From Stentor coeruleus (taxonomy: Eukaryota; Ciliophora; Heterotrichea; Heterotrichida; Stentoridae), in assembly GCA_001970955.1 (NCBI GenBank), contig MPUH01000074.1, forward strand, positions 54,957 to 118,956: a stretch of DNA of 64,000 nt, in the 5' to 3' direction. Both the position numbers and the translations under genes were made by a program. Under the pieces are notes generated by a model, which was not told where the DNA came from, ran no database searches, and saw only the letters and a program-made list of their open reading frames with translations. This document shows, piece after piece, positions 29,690 through 38,897 of the stretch (within the stretch, counting starts at the first letter, position 1; each line of letters begins with the position of its first letter).

Positions 29690-31131
29690 CAATTTTTCTG
29701 TTAACATTTCTATCATCAAGGGATGTGGTTTGAGTTGATTTTAATAATAAAAACTTGTTTTCAACAAAACTAGTATCATTAGATAATGAAATCCTTGAAT
29801 AGTTACCATTTCTTCATTTTCATTAGAATCTTGAGATGCTACTATGGTTGTCCCTCTTTTATGAGTTTTTAATCCATTGTCTTTAAGACATGTATTATTT
29901 AAACCAGTAGATATCGCTAATGATAATATTTTTTTGTATATTATCCCTTTTTGGTAGCTTTTAAAGATATCTCTTCAGGAAAAATAATAACTTCCTGTGC
30001 TGTTGGTATGACAAAAGGTTTATTTTTCATAATATTTTTAATTTTTTTTTTCTCCTTTAGCCTCTTCGTTTTTTATATATTTTTGCCCGATATTTTTATC
30101 TTTAATCTTCATAAGCTCATTTAGCATTATGTCTATTTGTTTGCTTTCTAAAGTATCATCAGGTTCTTATACAACAATTGTATTACCTAAAGATAAAGGT
30201 GACATCAGAATATTAAATTTATTTGAGGTTTGGTAATTCTTGTCCATATCATTGAACTTTATGTCTTTGTAATTCTGATTCTTCTAATAAACTTTTGACT
30301 AAAGCTAACTCTTAAACTTGTTATATTAGAAAGTATAAGTTTAGTTTTATATCCATCGACAATATCAAAAATTTGTTGTTTTTCATGTTGCATATTCCGA
30401 ACTATAGTTTTTAACTGANCTTTTTTCTTAAGGATTCTTAGCAAAGTGTCTTCTTAAGAAGAGTTTTTTTGAGATTTTCCTCATATCCTTAGGTGACTTT
30501 ACCCATTTTATCTTGAGTTTCAAGTCGTAGTTTCCTTTCTTCGGCTAGTAAAAGTTTAGAGGATTTTAATTCTTTTGGCATGTCTTCAAAAAGCGGATTG
30601 TATTTGTGGTGATTTTTTTTTGTGTTTAGCGTTTCTGATGAGAGAGTTTCTATGAATCCTTTGTATTGCTTTTCGTATTGTTTTTCGATTTTTAGGACTT
30701 TTAATTCGTGATGGCTTTTTTCTTTGTGTAAATTTTTTTGGATTTCAGTTAAGATTATTGAAGTTTCTTTTATGTTGCTATTAGGAAGAAAAGGTGTGAA
30801 AGGGTTTTTTTCTGGGTTTATTAGGATGAGAATTTTCCTTTTCTACTTCTTAGGTAGGGTGCAGGGTGTTAGAATAAAGAGGCAATCATTGGAAGCCTTC
30901 GTTTTGGAGGATTTTTAGGTCTAGGCTTACACTGCCTAGAACTGATGATTTATTCATGTTTTTTACTATCAAGCGTAAAAGACGTGATCTAGGCACTGTT
31001 ATTTCATTTTCTTGGTTGTCTATGCTTAGAGGTGTTATTACATCATGCAATTTTCCATTAACTTGCACATAACACCCAATATTTTGAGAACATCTCCAGC
31101 ACCCTCAGCACATGCAATTCTAATATCAAAA
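29690..31131 (-). pseudogene. Decayed C2-domain plus coiled-coil gene
   Basis: Coding-like stretches occur in different minus-strand frames, in one order. At 31130-31070 a strand reads FDIRIACAEGAGDVLKILG. A 1-nt shift then gives CYVQVNGKLHDVITPLSID...RLLRLIVKN...LGSVSLDL, together resembling a C2 domain. Downstream come coiled-coil segments at about 30720-30495 (HELKVLKIEKQYEKQYKG, LLLAEERKLRLETQDK), 30440-30300 and 30170-30060 (SKQIDIMLNELMKIKDKN). At least four stops and several frame changes separate them, and no start codon precedes the C2-like part. An N lies at 30419. This is the residue of one gene, not several small ones. Confidence 0.7.
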
Positions 31132-31176
31132 CTATCAACAATAATAATTTAAATAACAATATGAATCATTAATAAT

Positions 31177-32154
31177 ATGGAAAACACATCATTTAGACAA
31201 GCAGGAAAAGAAGTCTTCGGCAAGATCTATAGAGGTTCAGTAATCGACGCATATAATCGTATGTCCCAGCCTTCAATCCCTAGCAAAAGTGAAAAAGTAC
31301 TTCAATCCAACGACAAAAAAGAAGGATTTGGGTGTTCCGCAAACCGATTTGTAGCTAAACCATCTCGCAACCCAGGTCCAGGTTACTATTCTGAAGTTTC
31401 AAATGAAAACCCATCAATGAGTAAAAAAGGTTATGGAGGTCTAACGAACTCAGCACCACGTTTTAAAAGGTTTCAATATGTTAATTCAATCCCAGGTCCA
31501 GGGTCTTACGAGCAGCAATCTATATCAACACAAGGATTTACTATAGCTTTAGGCAAAACCAGATCCTTAAAAAAATCTCAAGATTTTCCAGCACCTGGTC
31601 AATATGATCCTTTAATACCATCAACAGCAAAACATCCAACATCAATGTTTAAAAGCAAATCTAAAAGGTTAGAAGTACCAAATAAAGTATCTCCAGCACC
31701 ATGGCAATATACTCCTAGTTATGAATTAACAAGAAGTTCATCTGCAGCTTTGTCTTCAGCATTTAAAATGCCAGTTAATGCTAGAAGACATCAAATCAAC
31801 CTTTATGATCCACATTCAAAAGTTGGAGAAGGAACAGCTCCTGGACCTGGGGATTATAATATTGAAGGGCAAAATGAAGTTATAAGGCCAAGTTCAATGT
31901 TTGCACAGAGTGAAAAAGATAGATTTGGAAAAGCGACAAGACCAAAAGTTGATGGGGAAACTCCTGGACCTGGACAATATGTTAAACCTGAAGGTGTTTC
32001 TAAAGCACAAGTTACTGGAGCTGTTTTTATGTCAGAAAGTGAGAGAAAATGGTTTACAACTGAGAAGAAACCTCCTGGACCTGCTTTTTATAAACCTATG
32101 TATCAGCCTAAGAAGAAATCTTTTCACCTTAAACCTAATAATCTATGGGTGTAA
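31177..32154 (+). CDS. SHIPPO/STPG-repeat protein (ODF3-like)
   Basis: 325 residues with about seven Pro-Gly-Pro repeats spaced 30-50 residues apart: NPGPGYYSE, IPGPGSYEQ, APGQYDP, APWQYTP, APGPGDYNI, TPGPGQYVKP and PPGPAFYKP. This is the STPGR motif of outer dense fibre protein 3 and related axoneme proteins. In other ciliated organisms such proteins bind inside or on microtubules of cilia and cortical structures. One repeat has Trp in place of Gly (APWQY). Role as a ciliary or cortical microtubule protein follows from the family. It is on the opposite strand to the pseudogene on its left. Confidence 0.9.
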   Translation: MENTSFRQAGKEVFGKIYRGSVIDAYNRMSQPSIPSKSEKVLQSNDKKEGFGCSANRFVAKPSRNPGPGYYSEVSNENPSMSKKGYGGLTNSAPRFKRFQYVNSIPGPGSYEQQSISTQGFTIALGKTRSLKKSQDFPAPGQYDPLIPSTAKHPTSMFKSKSKRLEVPNKVSPAPWQYTPSYELTRSSSAALSSAFKMPVNARRHQINLYDPHSKVGEGTAPGPGDYNIEGQNEVIRPSSMFAQSEKDRFGKATRPKVDGETPGPGQYVKPEGVSKAQVTGAVFMSESERKWFTTEKKPPGPAFYKPMYQPKKKSFHLKPNNLWV

Positions 32155-32774
32155 TCTTATTTTTAAGTAGTTGATTAGATGATGTTAAATGAAATTTTGT
32201 GTAGAAGTCTGTGTTAAGAAAGCTAATTTTGGATTAAGATTTTTTTTTTGAAGTTGATGTTTTGGCTTTGGTAATAATTATCAAGAAATTACAATTTAAT
32301 AGTATTGAAAATATGGTTTTAACAATTAAATATTTTTGATTATTTTAAGGAAATTTCCTTTCATAAAACTTAATGCTTTTTTAGAGTCGCTATAGGAATA
32401 TATTGCGGATTAATGATTTTATAATTATCATGGTAAATATTAAAGTTTAAGTTATTTTCAAACTCTTTGAAGATAAAACTGTGCATTATTAATGATACTT
32501 ATTTCAGAGTAAATTATTTCCCCATATAATTTCAACAAATTCTAAACCCAAAAACCTCCTCAGCCTTAATAATGTGCTGAAATTAGCTTATAAAAGTCAT
32601 AAACCGTAATCTTAAACACATATTTTCAATACAAAAATAATCCATTTCAAACTTAAACAAATCGATCCTATCATTTTAAGCTCATAATTCACAATACTCA
32701 TGTCAAAAATCTAAACCATTTTTACAAAAATACTTTAAAACCTATATCCTAAAGATAATTTTCCCTTTATATAA
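32155..32774. other. Intergenic DNA, 620 bp, no gene seen
   Basis: G/T-rich left part and A/C-rich right part on the + strand. TTTATATAA at 32766-32774 abuts the ATG of the RRM gene. Confidence 0.5.
32766..32774 (+). promoter_or_regulatory. TATA-like string directly before ATG
   Basis: TTTATATAA ends at the base before the start codon of the RRM gene. If it is a true TATA element the start codon would have to lie downstream, so it may be a general AT preference around starts. Confidence 0.25.
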
Positions 32775-33317
32775 ATGTCCAGTGAAGCTTCTCGCAAAAG
32801 TGCATCTCGGAAAATTCTTGTCAACAACTTAAACCTAGCAACTGAAAGAAAAGTCTTAAAAAAACTCATGGAATTAGCAGGAGAAATAGTAAAAATTGAT
32901 ATTTTTGAAGACACCAAAAGACAAAAAGCAAAGGCAAAAATAGTATATTCATCATCTTTAGAAGCCCAAAGAGCAATACAACAACTAGATGGTAAGGAAT
33001 TAGACGGTAAAATTATTGTGGTAAGAGAAGATACAGGTCATAGAAGATCACGATCACCAAGAAAGTCTAATCAGATTTATATAAAAAATCTACCTTATTC
33101 AGTAACATGGCAACAGCTTAGAGATGTTTTTGCACCATATGGCGAAGTGGTTAGAGTTGATATACCTAAAGATATTAATGAAAGAAGTAAAGGTTTTGGA
33201 TTTGTGCAGTTTAGAAATGATTGTGAGGCTATAAAAGCTATGAATTCAATGAATAATGCTGAGTTCAATGGGAGGAAAATACAAATTAAACATGCGCAGA
33301 GAAAGCAGAGGAAATGA
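32775..33317 (+). CDS. Two-RRM RNA-binding protein
   Basis: 180 residues. RRM1 (about 12-86) has KILVNNLNL as RNP2 and a poor RNP1 (KAKAKIVYSS). After an RS-like linker (HRRSRSPRKSN), RRM2 (about 98-173) is canonical with IYIKNL (RNP2) and KGFGFVQF (RNP1). The basic tail is QRKQRK. Architecture resembles small hnRNP M/Gbp2-type or SR-like proteins that bind single-stranded RNA in splicing or mRNA export. RRM1 lacks the aromatic residues normally needed for RNA contact, so it may bind protein instead. The gene ends in TGA. Confidence 0.88.
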   Translation: MSSEASRKSASRKILVNNLNLATERKVLKKLMELAGEIVKIDIFEDTKRQKAKAKIVYSSSLEAQRAIQQLDGKELDGKIIVVREDTGHRRSRSPRKSNQIYIKNLPYSVTWQQLRDVFAPYGEVVRVDIPKDINERSKGFGFVQFRNDCEAIKAMNSMNNAEFNGRKIQIKHAQRKQRK

Positions 33318-34108
33318 TGAAATTGTGGAAATTGAAAATAATAATTAGAATGTTAGTTTTTTTTTTGGATGATGGGATGAGATGGGTATTTTGAGTTATT
33401 TTGATTTGTTTTTATTGTGGGAAATTAGAAATGGTTAGGAAAAAATGAGAATATTTGTTTGAGGATAAAGTTAATGATGGAAGGATTTATATGAAATAGT
33501 GGAAGTATTAATTGATGAGGTTTGGTTTTTAGATATTTTTTGATTTTACGGCGATTGATATTTAGTTTTAAATTGGATGATATTTAATAAGGTAATTAGA
33601 TTTATAATAAAGATAATGAAGTTAGGTTTAATTAGGCTGTTGCTAAAAATTTGTCAGTGCAAGGATAAATAATAAGTTAAGGCTAAGATATTATAAGAGG
33701 GGATTTTATTTTAAATTTAGATTTATACTTAGATGATATAAGGAAAATATTTTTCATTGAATAAACACATTCATTTACAATAATCCTTATACTAAATCCT
33801 TATACCTCTAAATCAAACTACCCTAATTTTCATATATCCTTTATACTTCAACCTAAAAAATCAAAATAATAATTATACCAACTTAACCTTATTCCGACCC
33901 AGCTTCATAAAACTTTTAAAATCCATCATCTGGTCAAAATTTAAAATTTCTTTAATTATAAAGTCAATAATTCAAAAATAATCCAAACCTTAAAAACCTC
34001 TTAAAAAAACTAAACCTCCTCTTTATCCTTTAGTATAACCAAAAACTCTTATATCATATAAAATTATAAGTAAAATAACACTAAAAACTTTAATAATTCA
34101 ATTTAAAT
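33318..34108. other. Intergenic DNA, 791 bp, clear G/T to A/C switch
   Basis: 33340-33730 is G/T-rich and 33770-34105 A/C-rich on the + strand. This is one of the clearest examples of the window-wide rule. No gene seen. Confidence 0.55.
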
Positions 34109-35749
34109 ATGAATACTGGAAGTTTTGGAAGCAAAAACCTTAGTGAACTCAAAAATTACACATGGGCTGGTGTCGTATCTTTTCTAAATGAGCAATGCAT
34201 GTCTTCAGAAATGGAAAAAACTCAATGGCTAGTAGAAAAAAAACAATACACAGAACGAATTTCACAATTAGAAGGAGAATTACAAGCTAGTGAAGCTGTT
34301 AATAAAGATCTTGTTCGTCGTGTAAAAATGCTAGAGTTTTCATTGCGCCAGGAAAGGATTAAATACGCGAAATTAACTGGAGGTCATCATAGAGTGAATT
34401 CAGATGTGATATCGACAATATTATCAAGAGGAGAAAAAAACAGTGATTCTATTGGCCAGATACTCCCGAAAAGAAGGACTAGGGCCCATAGACAATTATT
34501 ATCAAAGTATTTGCAGGAATTGGGTCTTGAGGATATTTTTACAGGTGATTTACCACCCCGCCAAATTCATCATAGGCCAAGCAAAAGTTACGGTAGCAAC
34601 CTTCAAGCACTAATAGAACTGCCTTCAGAAAATGACACAACTCCTCTTCCAAAATCCGAAACTGTGAAAATCAATATAATCGAAGACAAATCAGTAAAAA
34701 AGTCCTGGGAGCTAAAAATTGCCTTAAAAAGCCATATGGATGTAGTTCGAAGTCTTCACTTCGCTCAAAAAGAAGGTATCCTAGCAACAGCATCTGAAGA
34801 CTGTCTTATAAAGCTTTGGGATATCTCCCATTATGAAACCTTTAATGAAAACTCTCAATGTGAACCTTACTTTTCCCTTCGTGGGCATAAAAAACCAGTC
34901 TTAACAATGACAGGTAATATAATTGGTGAAGAACAATTACTATATAGTGCAGGTGAAGAAGGGATAATCCGTGTTTGGGAACTTGCACAACCGAATGAAG
35001 TTAATGCATATGGTCCAGCACCAGAAAAAGGTTATTGTGTAGGAATATGGTCAAGTCATTCAGAAGCAATTTGGGATTTAAAGCATCATCCTGTTGATGG
35101 TTTAGTCTTATCATCAAGCGCTGATGGTATAGTAAAATTATGGAAAACTGTTGATACTACAACTAGTATTGACAATTGGAAATCAGGCAAAAGTTCTGCT
35201 AACTTGCTTAAAAATTTCACATACCCAACTTCAGATGGGGAAAATTTTCATATCCCCACATGTACAGCTTGGCTTGTTACTGAATTAAATTCTTTTGTTG
35301 TTGGATATACAACTCCATATCTGAATATTTTTGATAAACAAACAGGTAAACCTTCAATAATTAGGTTTGTTAAAGAAAGTGATGCTCATGATAGGATTTA
35401 TCAGATAAATTGTATTGCTACAAGTAATAATTCGAATCTTGCTGTATGTGGTCATGAGGATAAGCATTTGAGGTTTTTTGATTTAAACAGTTGTAGTTGT
35501 GTTAAAGATTTAGTTGGACATACGGATTCAGTTAGTAGTTTGTGGATGTCTGGTAATCATATTGTGTCTGGAGGGCATGATGGTAGTCTTCGGTTTTGGG
35601 ATGTTAGAACATATCAGTGTTTACAAGAAATCCCTGCACATAGGAAGAAGTATGATGAAGGAGTTCTATGTTTGTCTCAGCATCCATCGTTTTCGCTTAT
35701 GGCTTCAGCTGGAGCAGATAGTCTTGTTAAGCTCTATCATATTATTTAG
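34109..35749 (+). CDS. Striatin-like WD40 protein (PP2A B''' / STRIPAK scaffold)
   Basis: 546 residues. The N-terminus YTWAGVVSFLNEQCMSSEMEK, followed by a coiled coil ending RRVKMLEFSLRQERIKY, is the hallmark striatin dimerisation/PP2A-binding region. After a Ser-rich linker there is a seven-blade WD40 propeller (about 205-546), with repeats ending LWD, VWE, LWK, FFD, FWD and LYH. Striatin scaffolds PP2A together with GCK kinases and MOB4 in STRIPAK complexes that control cell shape and membrane traffic. It is shorter than human striatin (about 780) by losing linker sequence. No sibling STRIPAK gene is in the window. Confidence 0.92.
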   Translation: MNTGSFGSKNLSELKNYTWAGVVSFLNEQCMSSEMEKTQWLVEKKQYTERISQLEGELQASEAVNKDLVRRVKMLEFSLRQERIKYAKLTGGHHRVNSDVISTILSRGEKNSDSIGQILPKRRTRAHRQLLSKYLQELGLEDIFTGDLPPRQIHHRPSKSYGSNLQALIELPSENDTTPLPKSETVKINIIEDKSVKKSWELKIALKSHMDVVRSLHFAQKEGILATASEDCLIKLWDISHYETFNENSQCEPYFSLRGHKKPVLTMTGNIIGEEQLLYSAGEEGIIRVWELAQPNEVNAYGPAPEKGYCVGIWSSHSEAIWDLKHHPVDGLVLSSSADGIVKLWKTVDTTTSIDNWKSGKSSANLLKNFTYPTSDGENFHIPTCTAWLVTELNSFVVGYTTPYLNIFDKQTGKPSIIRFVKESDAHDRIYQINCIATSNNSNLAVCGHEDKHLRFFDLNSCSCVKDLVGHTDSVSSLWMSGNHIVSGGHDGSLRFWDVRTYQCLQEIPAHRKKYDEGVLCLSQHPSFSLMASAGADSLVKLYHII

Positions 35750-36415
35750 TATAAGAATAAGAGAATTTTTTCTTGAGGTAATATTTATGATATTTAAAAA
35801 TTTTTATGGGTTTAGTTTTTTTGCTGCTGGTAGTAGAGTATAAAGTTTTGGGTTATTTTTTATTATGACTTTCTTCTATGCTAATGCAGGATTTTTTATA
35901 GCAAAGGGCATTTTTATCTTACTATCAAAGTTTAAACTACAACATTAAACTAAAATATTTAATCATAATTATAGCATTCATAATATAAATTATTCATAAA
36001 TCAATTATGTTTTACCAGCTACTTAAGCATGCTTCTAATTATAAAATTTATAATAAGCATATGTTCAATCTAACAATATTCTTAAATATAATTTAGTATA
36101 AATCCATAAACTATCCCAATTTCTTAAAACTCATACAGTAAATTTAAATCTAACCTTTAAAATACATAAAATTCCTACAAACTCCAATTCACTATCAAAC
36201 AAACATGTAAAGTCTTTTCACTTCTAGCATAATTCCCATAAAACACAAAACTAATATTCTCATAAAAAACCATTACAAAAAATAATCCCCTAACCAAAAC
36301 CCTCCTAAAAAACCCTTCACACCTTAACTCAATCAAAGTCCTCAAAACAATCCCTCTTCAATCAAAAAGCTCCCACACAATCACAACCAAACTCCCCAAA
36401 ACTTTTATTATAACT
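35750..36415. other. Convergent intergenic region, 666 bp
   Basis: G/T-rich to about 35900, then A/C-rich to 36415 on the + strand. No gene seen. Confidence 0.5.
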
Positions 36416-36592
36416 TTACTTATGATTTAAATTCGGTATCGACCCTGGAATTATACCTTTCCTTCTCCCTTGGTTATCTTTAACACTACCTAATTGAGCA
36501 ACAGCTCTAATCTTTTCCAAATCCTCTCCATCAAGTTCATTTTCTTCACTTCCTGAATCATCAAAAGTCGCATTAGTATCTCTATCAGCCAT
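36416..36592 (-). CDS. Small acidic protein (58 residues)
   Basis: ATG at 36590-36592, TAA at 36416-36418, 59 codons including the stop. The peptide begins MADRDTNATFDDSGSEEN, has an amphipathic helix GEDLEKIRAVAQLGSVKD and a basic end GRRKGIIPGSIPNLNHK. GC and codon use match neighbouring genes and are unlike the spacer around it. A GATATAAAT string lies directly before the ATG. An acidic tail, a short helix and a basic motif is the layout of small regulators or binding partners, but I recognise no family. Divergent from the REEP-like gene by only 111 bp, so the two may share a promoter region. Confidence 0.65.
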   Translation of the reverse strand: MADRDTNATFDDSGSEENELDGEDLEKIRAVAQLGSVKDNQGRRKGIIPGSIPNLNHK

Positions 36593-36703
36593 ATTTATAT
36601 CTTGCCTCTTCGATGTATTTCTACAACTTCTAACTAAATTATATTCAATAATAATATTAGCAAATTAAGACCTTTAATTATCTTATCTTATAAATACATA
36701 AAA

Positions 36704-37726
36704 ATGCTCGAACTATTCCTACTTGTGTTTATTTTTAGCTCAGTATGGATAGTTTGGCTACGACCAATATATCATACATTAAGAAACAATCCAATAAAAG
36801 AATGGTATGAATATTGGGTTATTCTTGGGGTTTTATCATTCTTAGAGGTTTTTGTTATTGAAGGGTTTGCTAGAGAAATACCATACAATTTTATAAGGAC
36901 TATGAGTCTTTTTGTCCTATCTGAAAGAGCTGTTGCAGTTCTTAGGCCGAAATCAGAGAAAAAAAAAGAAGAATCTGAATCAATAGACGATATGGCTTGT
37001 GATAGTCTTCCTGAGCAAATAATGCATATAGAAAACCTTAATGGTAAAACCAAACCTAGAGTTATAGAAAAGCTCTTATCAAACGCTGAACCTTCTCCAT
37101 TCCAATTAGAAAAAACAGCAATTTGGACAACAATCCCAACATCAATACGTGGACTTACCGCATATAAACTTTCTGTGATGATTTCTGGAAATCAAATCCC
37201 AGACGACCGCATAGAAACATATAAAGACTCTAAAATCCCCCAAGTTTTAATCGAAATGCTCGCAAGCCCAGACCCAGGAGACTTTGAAAACAGCTTATTA
37301 CTCATAGCATATCTTACTGAAAAAAGCAAAAAACTTCAAAAAGTGTTCTTTGAACTGAAAATATTTGAAATCTTAAAAATTATTGTCATGCAAAAGCCAG
37401 GCAATGCAGCAGCTTGTTCATTGAGTATTTATAGGAAGATTTTTAAACAGAGAGATCAAGCTAGAGAAGAGTTTATGAGAAGTAATATGAGTTTGGAAGT
37501 TATTAAAATGCTTAGGAGTACAGAGAAAATGGTAGCAATTGAAGCATGTCAGTGTGCGAATGATTTAGTTGTTAGAGAGGATAATGTTCTTAACAAACAT
37601 TTGTTGAAGATTTTAGCGAATCAAGGGCTTTATGATGCTTTACAAGAAGCTTTAGCTAACCATGGTAGCGATAACAAGGTTAAACTTCAGCTGAAATATG
37701 TTGAAGCATTAATTAACTCTCTTTAG
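36704..37726 (+). CDS. REEP/DP1-like membrane segment fused to armadillo-type repeats
   Basis: 340 residues. The first about 85 hold two or three hydrophobic hairpin segments with WLRPIYHTL, IKEWYEYWVILGVLSFLEVF and FIRTMSLFVLSERAVAVLRP, the TB2/DP1/HVA22 pattern of REEP proteins that shape tubular ER. After a charged linker the rest is an all-helical repeat domain (about 150-340) with leucine-rich helices such as LLLIAYLTEKSKKLQKVF and AIEACQCANDLVV, typical of armadillo/HEAT arrays. Known REEPs are short and lack such a domain, so this looks like a fusion that may tether a partner to curved ER membrane. The REEP match is weaker than the armadillo one. A TATAAAT string lies 14 bases upstream. 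Confidence 0.65.
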   Translation: MLELFLLVFIFSSVWIVWLRPIYHTLRNNPIKEWYEYWVILGVLSFLEVFVIEGFAREIPYNFIRTMSLFVLSERAVAVLRPKSEKKKEESESIDDMACDSLPEQIMHIENLNGKTKPRVIEKLLSNAEPSPFQLEKTAIWTTIPTSIRGLTAYKLSVMISGNQIPDDRIETYKDSKIPQVLIEMLASPDPGDFENSLLLIAYLTEKSKKLQKVFFELKIFEILKIIVMQKPGNAAACSLSIYRKIFKQRDQAREEFMRSNMSLEVIKMLRSTEKMVAIEACQCANDLVVREDNVLNKHLLKILANQGLYDALQEALANHGSDNKVKLQLKYVEALINSL

Positions 37727-37794
37727 TTATAGGATTTAAAGTGTTATGCATAATAAAAATATGAGTTTTTATGAAAATTCTAAAGATTACTATC

Positions 37795-38865
37795 CTACTT
37801 CTTCTGCATTGCCTTGAGTTTATTCTTCATATCTTCTAAGCTTTCTGTTACTTGGACCTTTTGTGTCACAATTTCTTCATTACCTCCAGATTCTACACAT
37901 ATTCCCCAATCATTATCTTCATGTTTACTTTCTTCTACTTTTTCAGTCTCTTTTTTTAATCTCGGAGCATTTTCCCCATAGTATTTTTGCCAATTCACAC
38001 AATAACGATTAGGACATTCTGGATTAGGCTGCATTGTGAATTTTGGTAAATAGTCGTTTTTTGATGAGTAACCCAAATAGTTTGTAACTTCCCCAAAACT
38101 TAAAAGAAATTTCAATGCATTTTGGACTAATAAACCAGCTATAACACCCATTGTTGTAGGTAAACTAGCAGCACAAACTCCTTCACGTTTGATTTGATAT
38201 TCATCACCTCCTGATGCAACAACATATGGTGGGGCACATTCAAAACATGCTGTTTCTCCTGGGTATATGGTTTGGATATGACCATTCATTGCATCTTCAC
38301 TTACCCCAGACTCCATCCAGATTTTATTTAGCTCACCACAAGCACGGTTTATTGTAATCCTTGCTGCGTAGTTGTCTACACAGCATAAGACTAAACTACA
38401 GGTTCTGATGTTTTCTAAGAAACTATCGTAGTTGTCTAGAGCACATATATTTTGGCTTATCCCAACAATATCAACATCTGGATTTATTTCTTGCAACGTG
38501 GTTTTCGAAGCTTCAACCTTACTCAAACCTGAATGTTCAGGTCTGAAGAACAGACGGTTCATATTAGCTAGTTCAACTTTATCATAATCATAAAGGATAA
38601 GTTTCCCAATACCACACCTTGTTAGCATCTCAGCAGCAACTGAACCTATACCCCCAACACCTACAATAAGTACTGAGTGGTTTCTGATCTGAGCATAATT
38701 ATCTACAACACCCATACGCTTTAAAGCCATAAGCCTAGAATAAGGGTTATCATCACGGACTTCTTCACTCATAACAGAAATTTTCCCTCTAGCACCTTGG
38801 GATTTATAGTTTGAAAGTTCAGATTTCAACCTTTCGATTTCTGCAAGAAGCTCTTGTGTATCCAT
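37795..38865 (-). CDS. UBA5: UBA5, UFM1-activating E1 enzyme
   Basis: 356 residues. ATP-binding GVGGIGS at 69-75, [15 protein letters not shown], the adenylation Asp in CCVDNY, zinc ligands Cys207/Cys210 and Cys284/Cys289, and catalytic Cys231 in [15 protein letters not shown]. The tail keeps the UFM1-interacting segment DWGICVE (Trp320) and a terminal amphipathic helix [13 protein letters not shown] matching the UFC1-binding end of animal UBA5. UBA5 adenylates UFM1, forms a thioester with it and passes it to the E2 UFC1 for ER-linked UFMylation. This shows the organism keeps that pathway. Starts 32 bp downstream of the DYRK stop, same strand. Confidence 0.95.
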   Translation of the reverse strand: MDTQELLAEIERLKSELSNYKSQGARGKISVMSEEVRDDNPYSRLMALKRMGVVDNYAQIRNHSVLIVGVGGIGSVAAEMLTRCGIGKLILYDYDKVELANMNRLFFRPEHSGLSKVEASKTTLQEINPDVDIVGISQNICALDNYDSFLENIRTCSLVLCCVDNYAARITINRACGELNKIWMESGVSEDAMNGHIQTIYPGETACFECAPPYVVASGGDEYQIKREGVCAASLPTTMGVIAGLLVQNALKFLLSFGEVTNYLGYSSKNDYLPKFTMQPNPECPNRYCVNWQKYYGENAPRLKKETEKVEESKHEDNDWGICVESGGNEEIVTQKVQVTESLEDMKNKLKAMQKK

Positions 38866-38897
38866 ATGAATTTATTATTATCACGTATAATCTTAAC

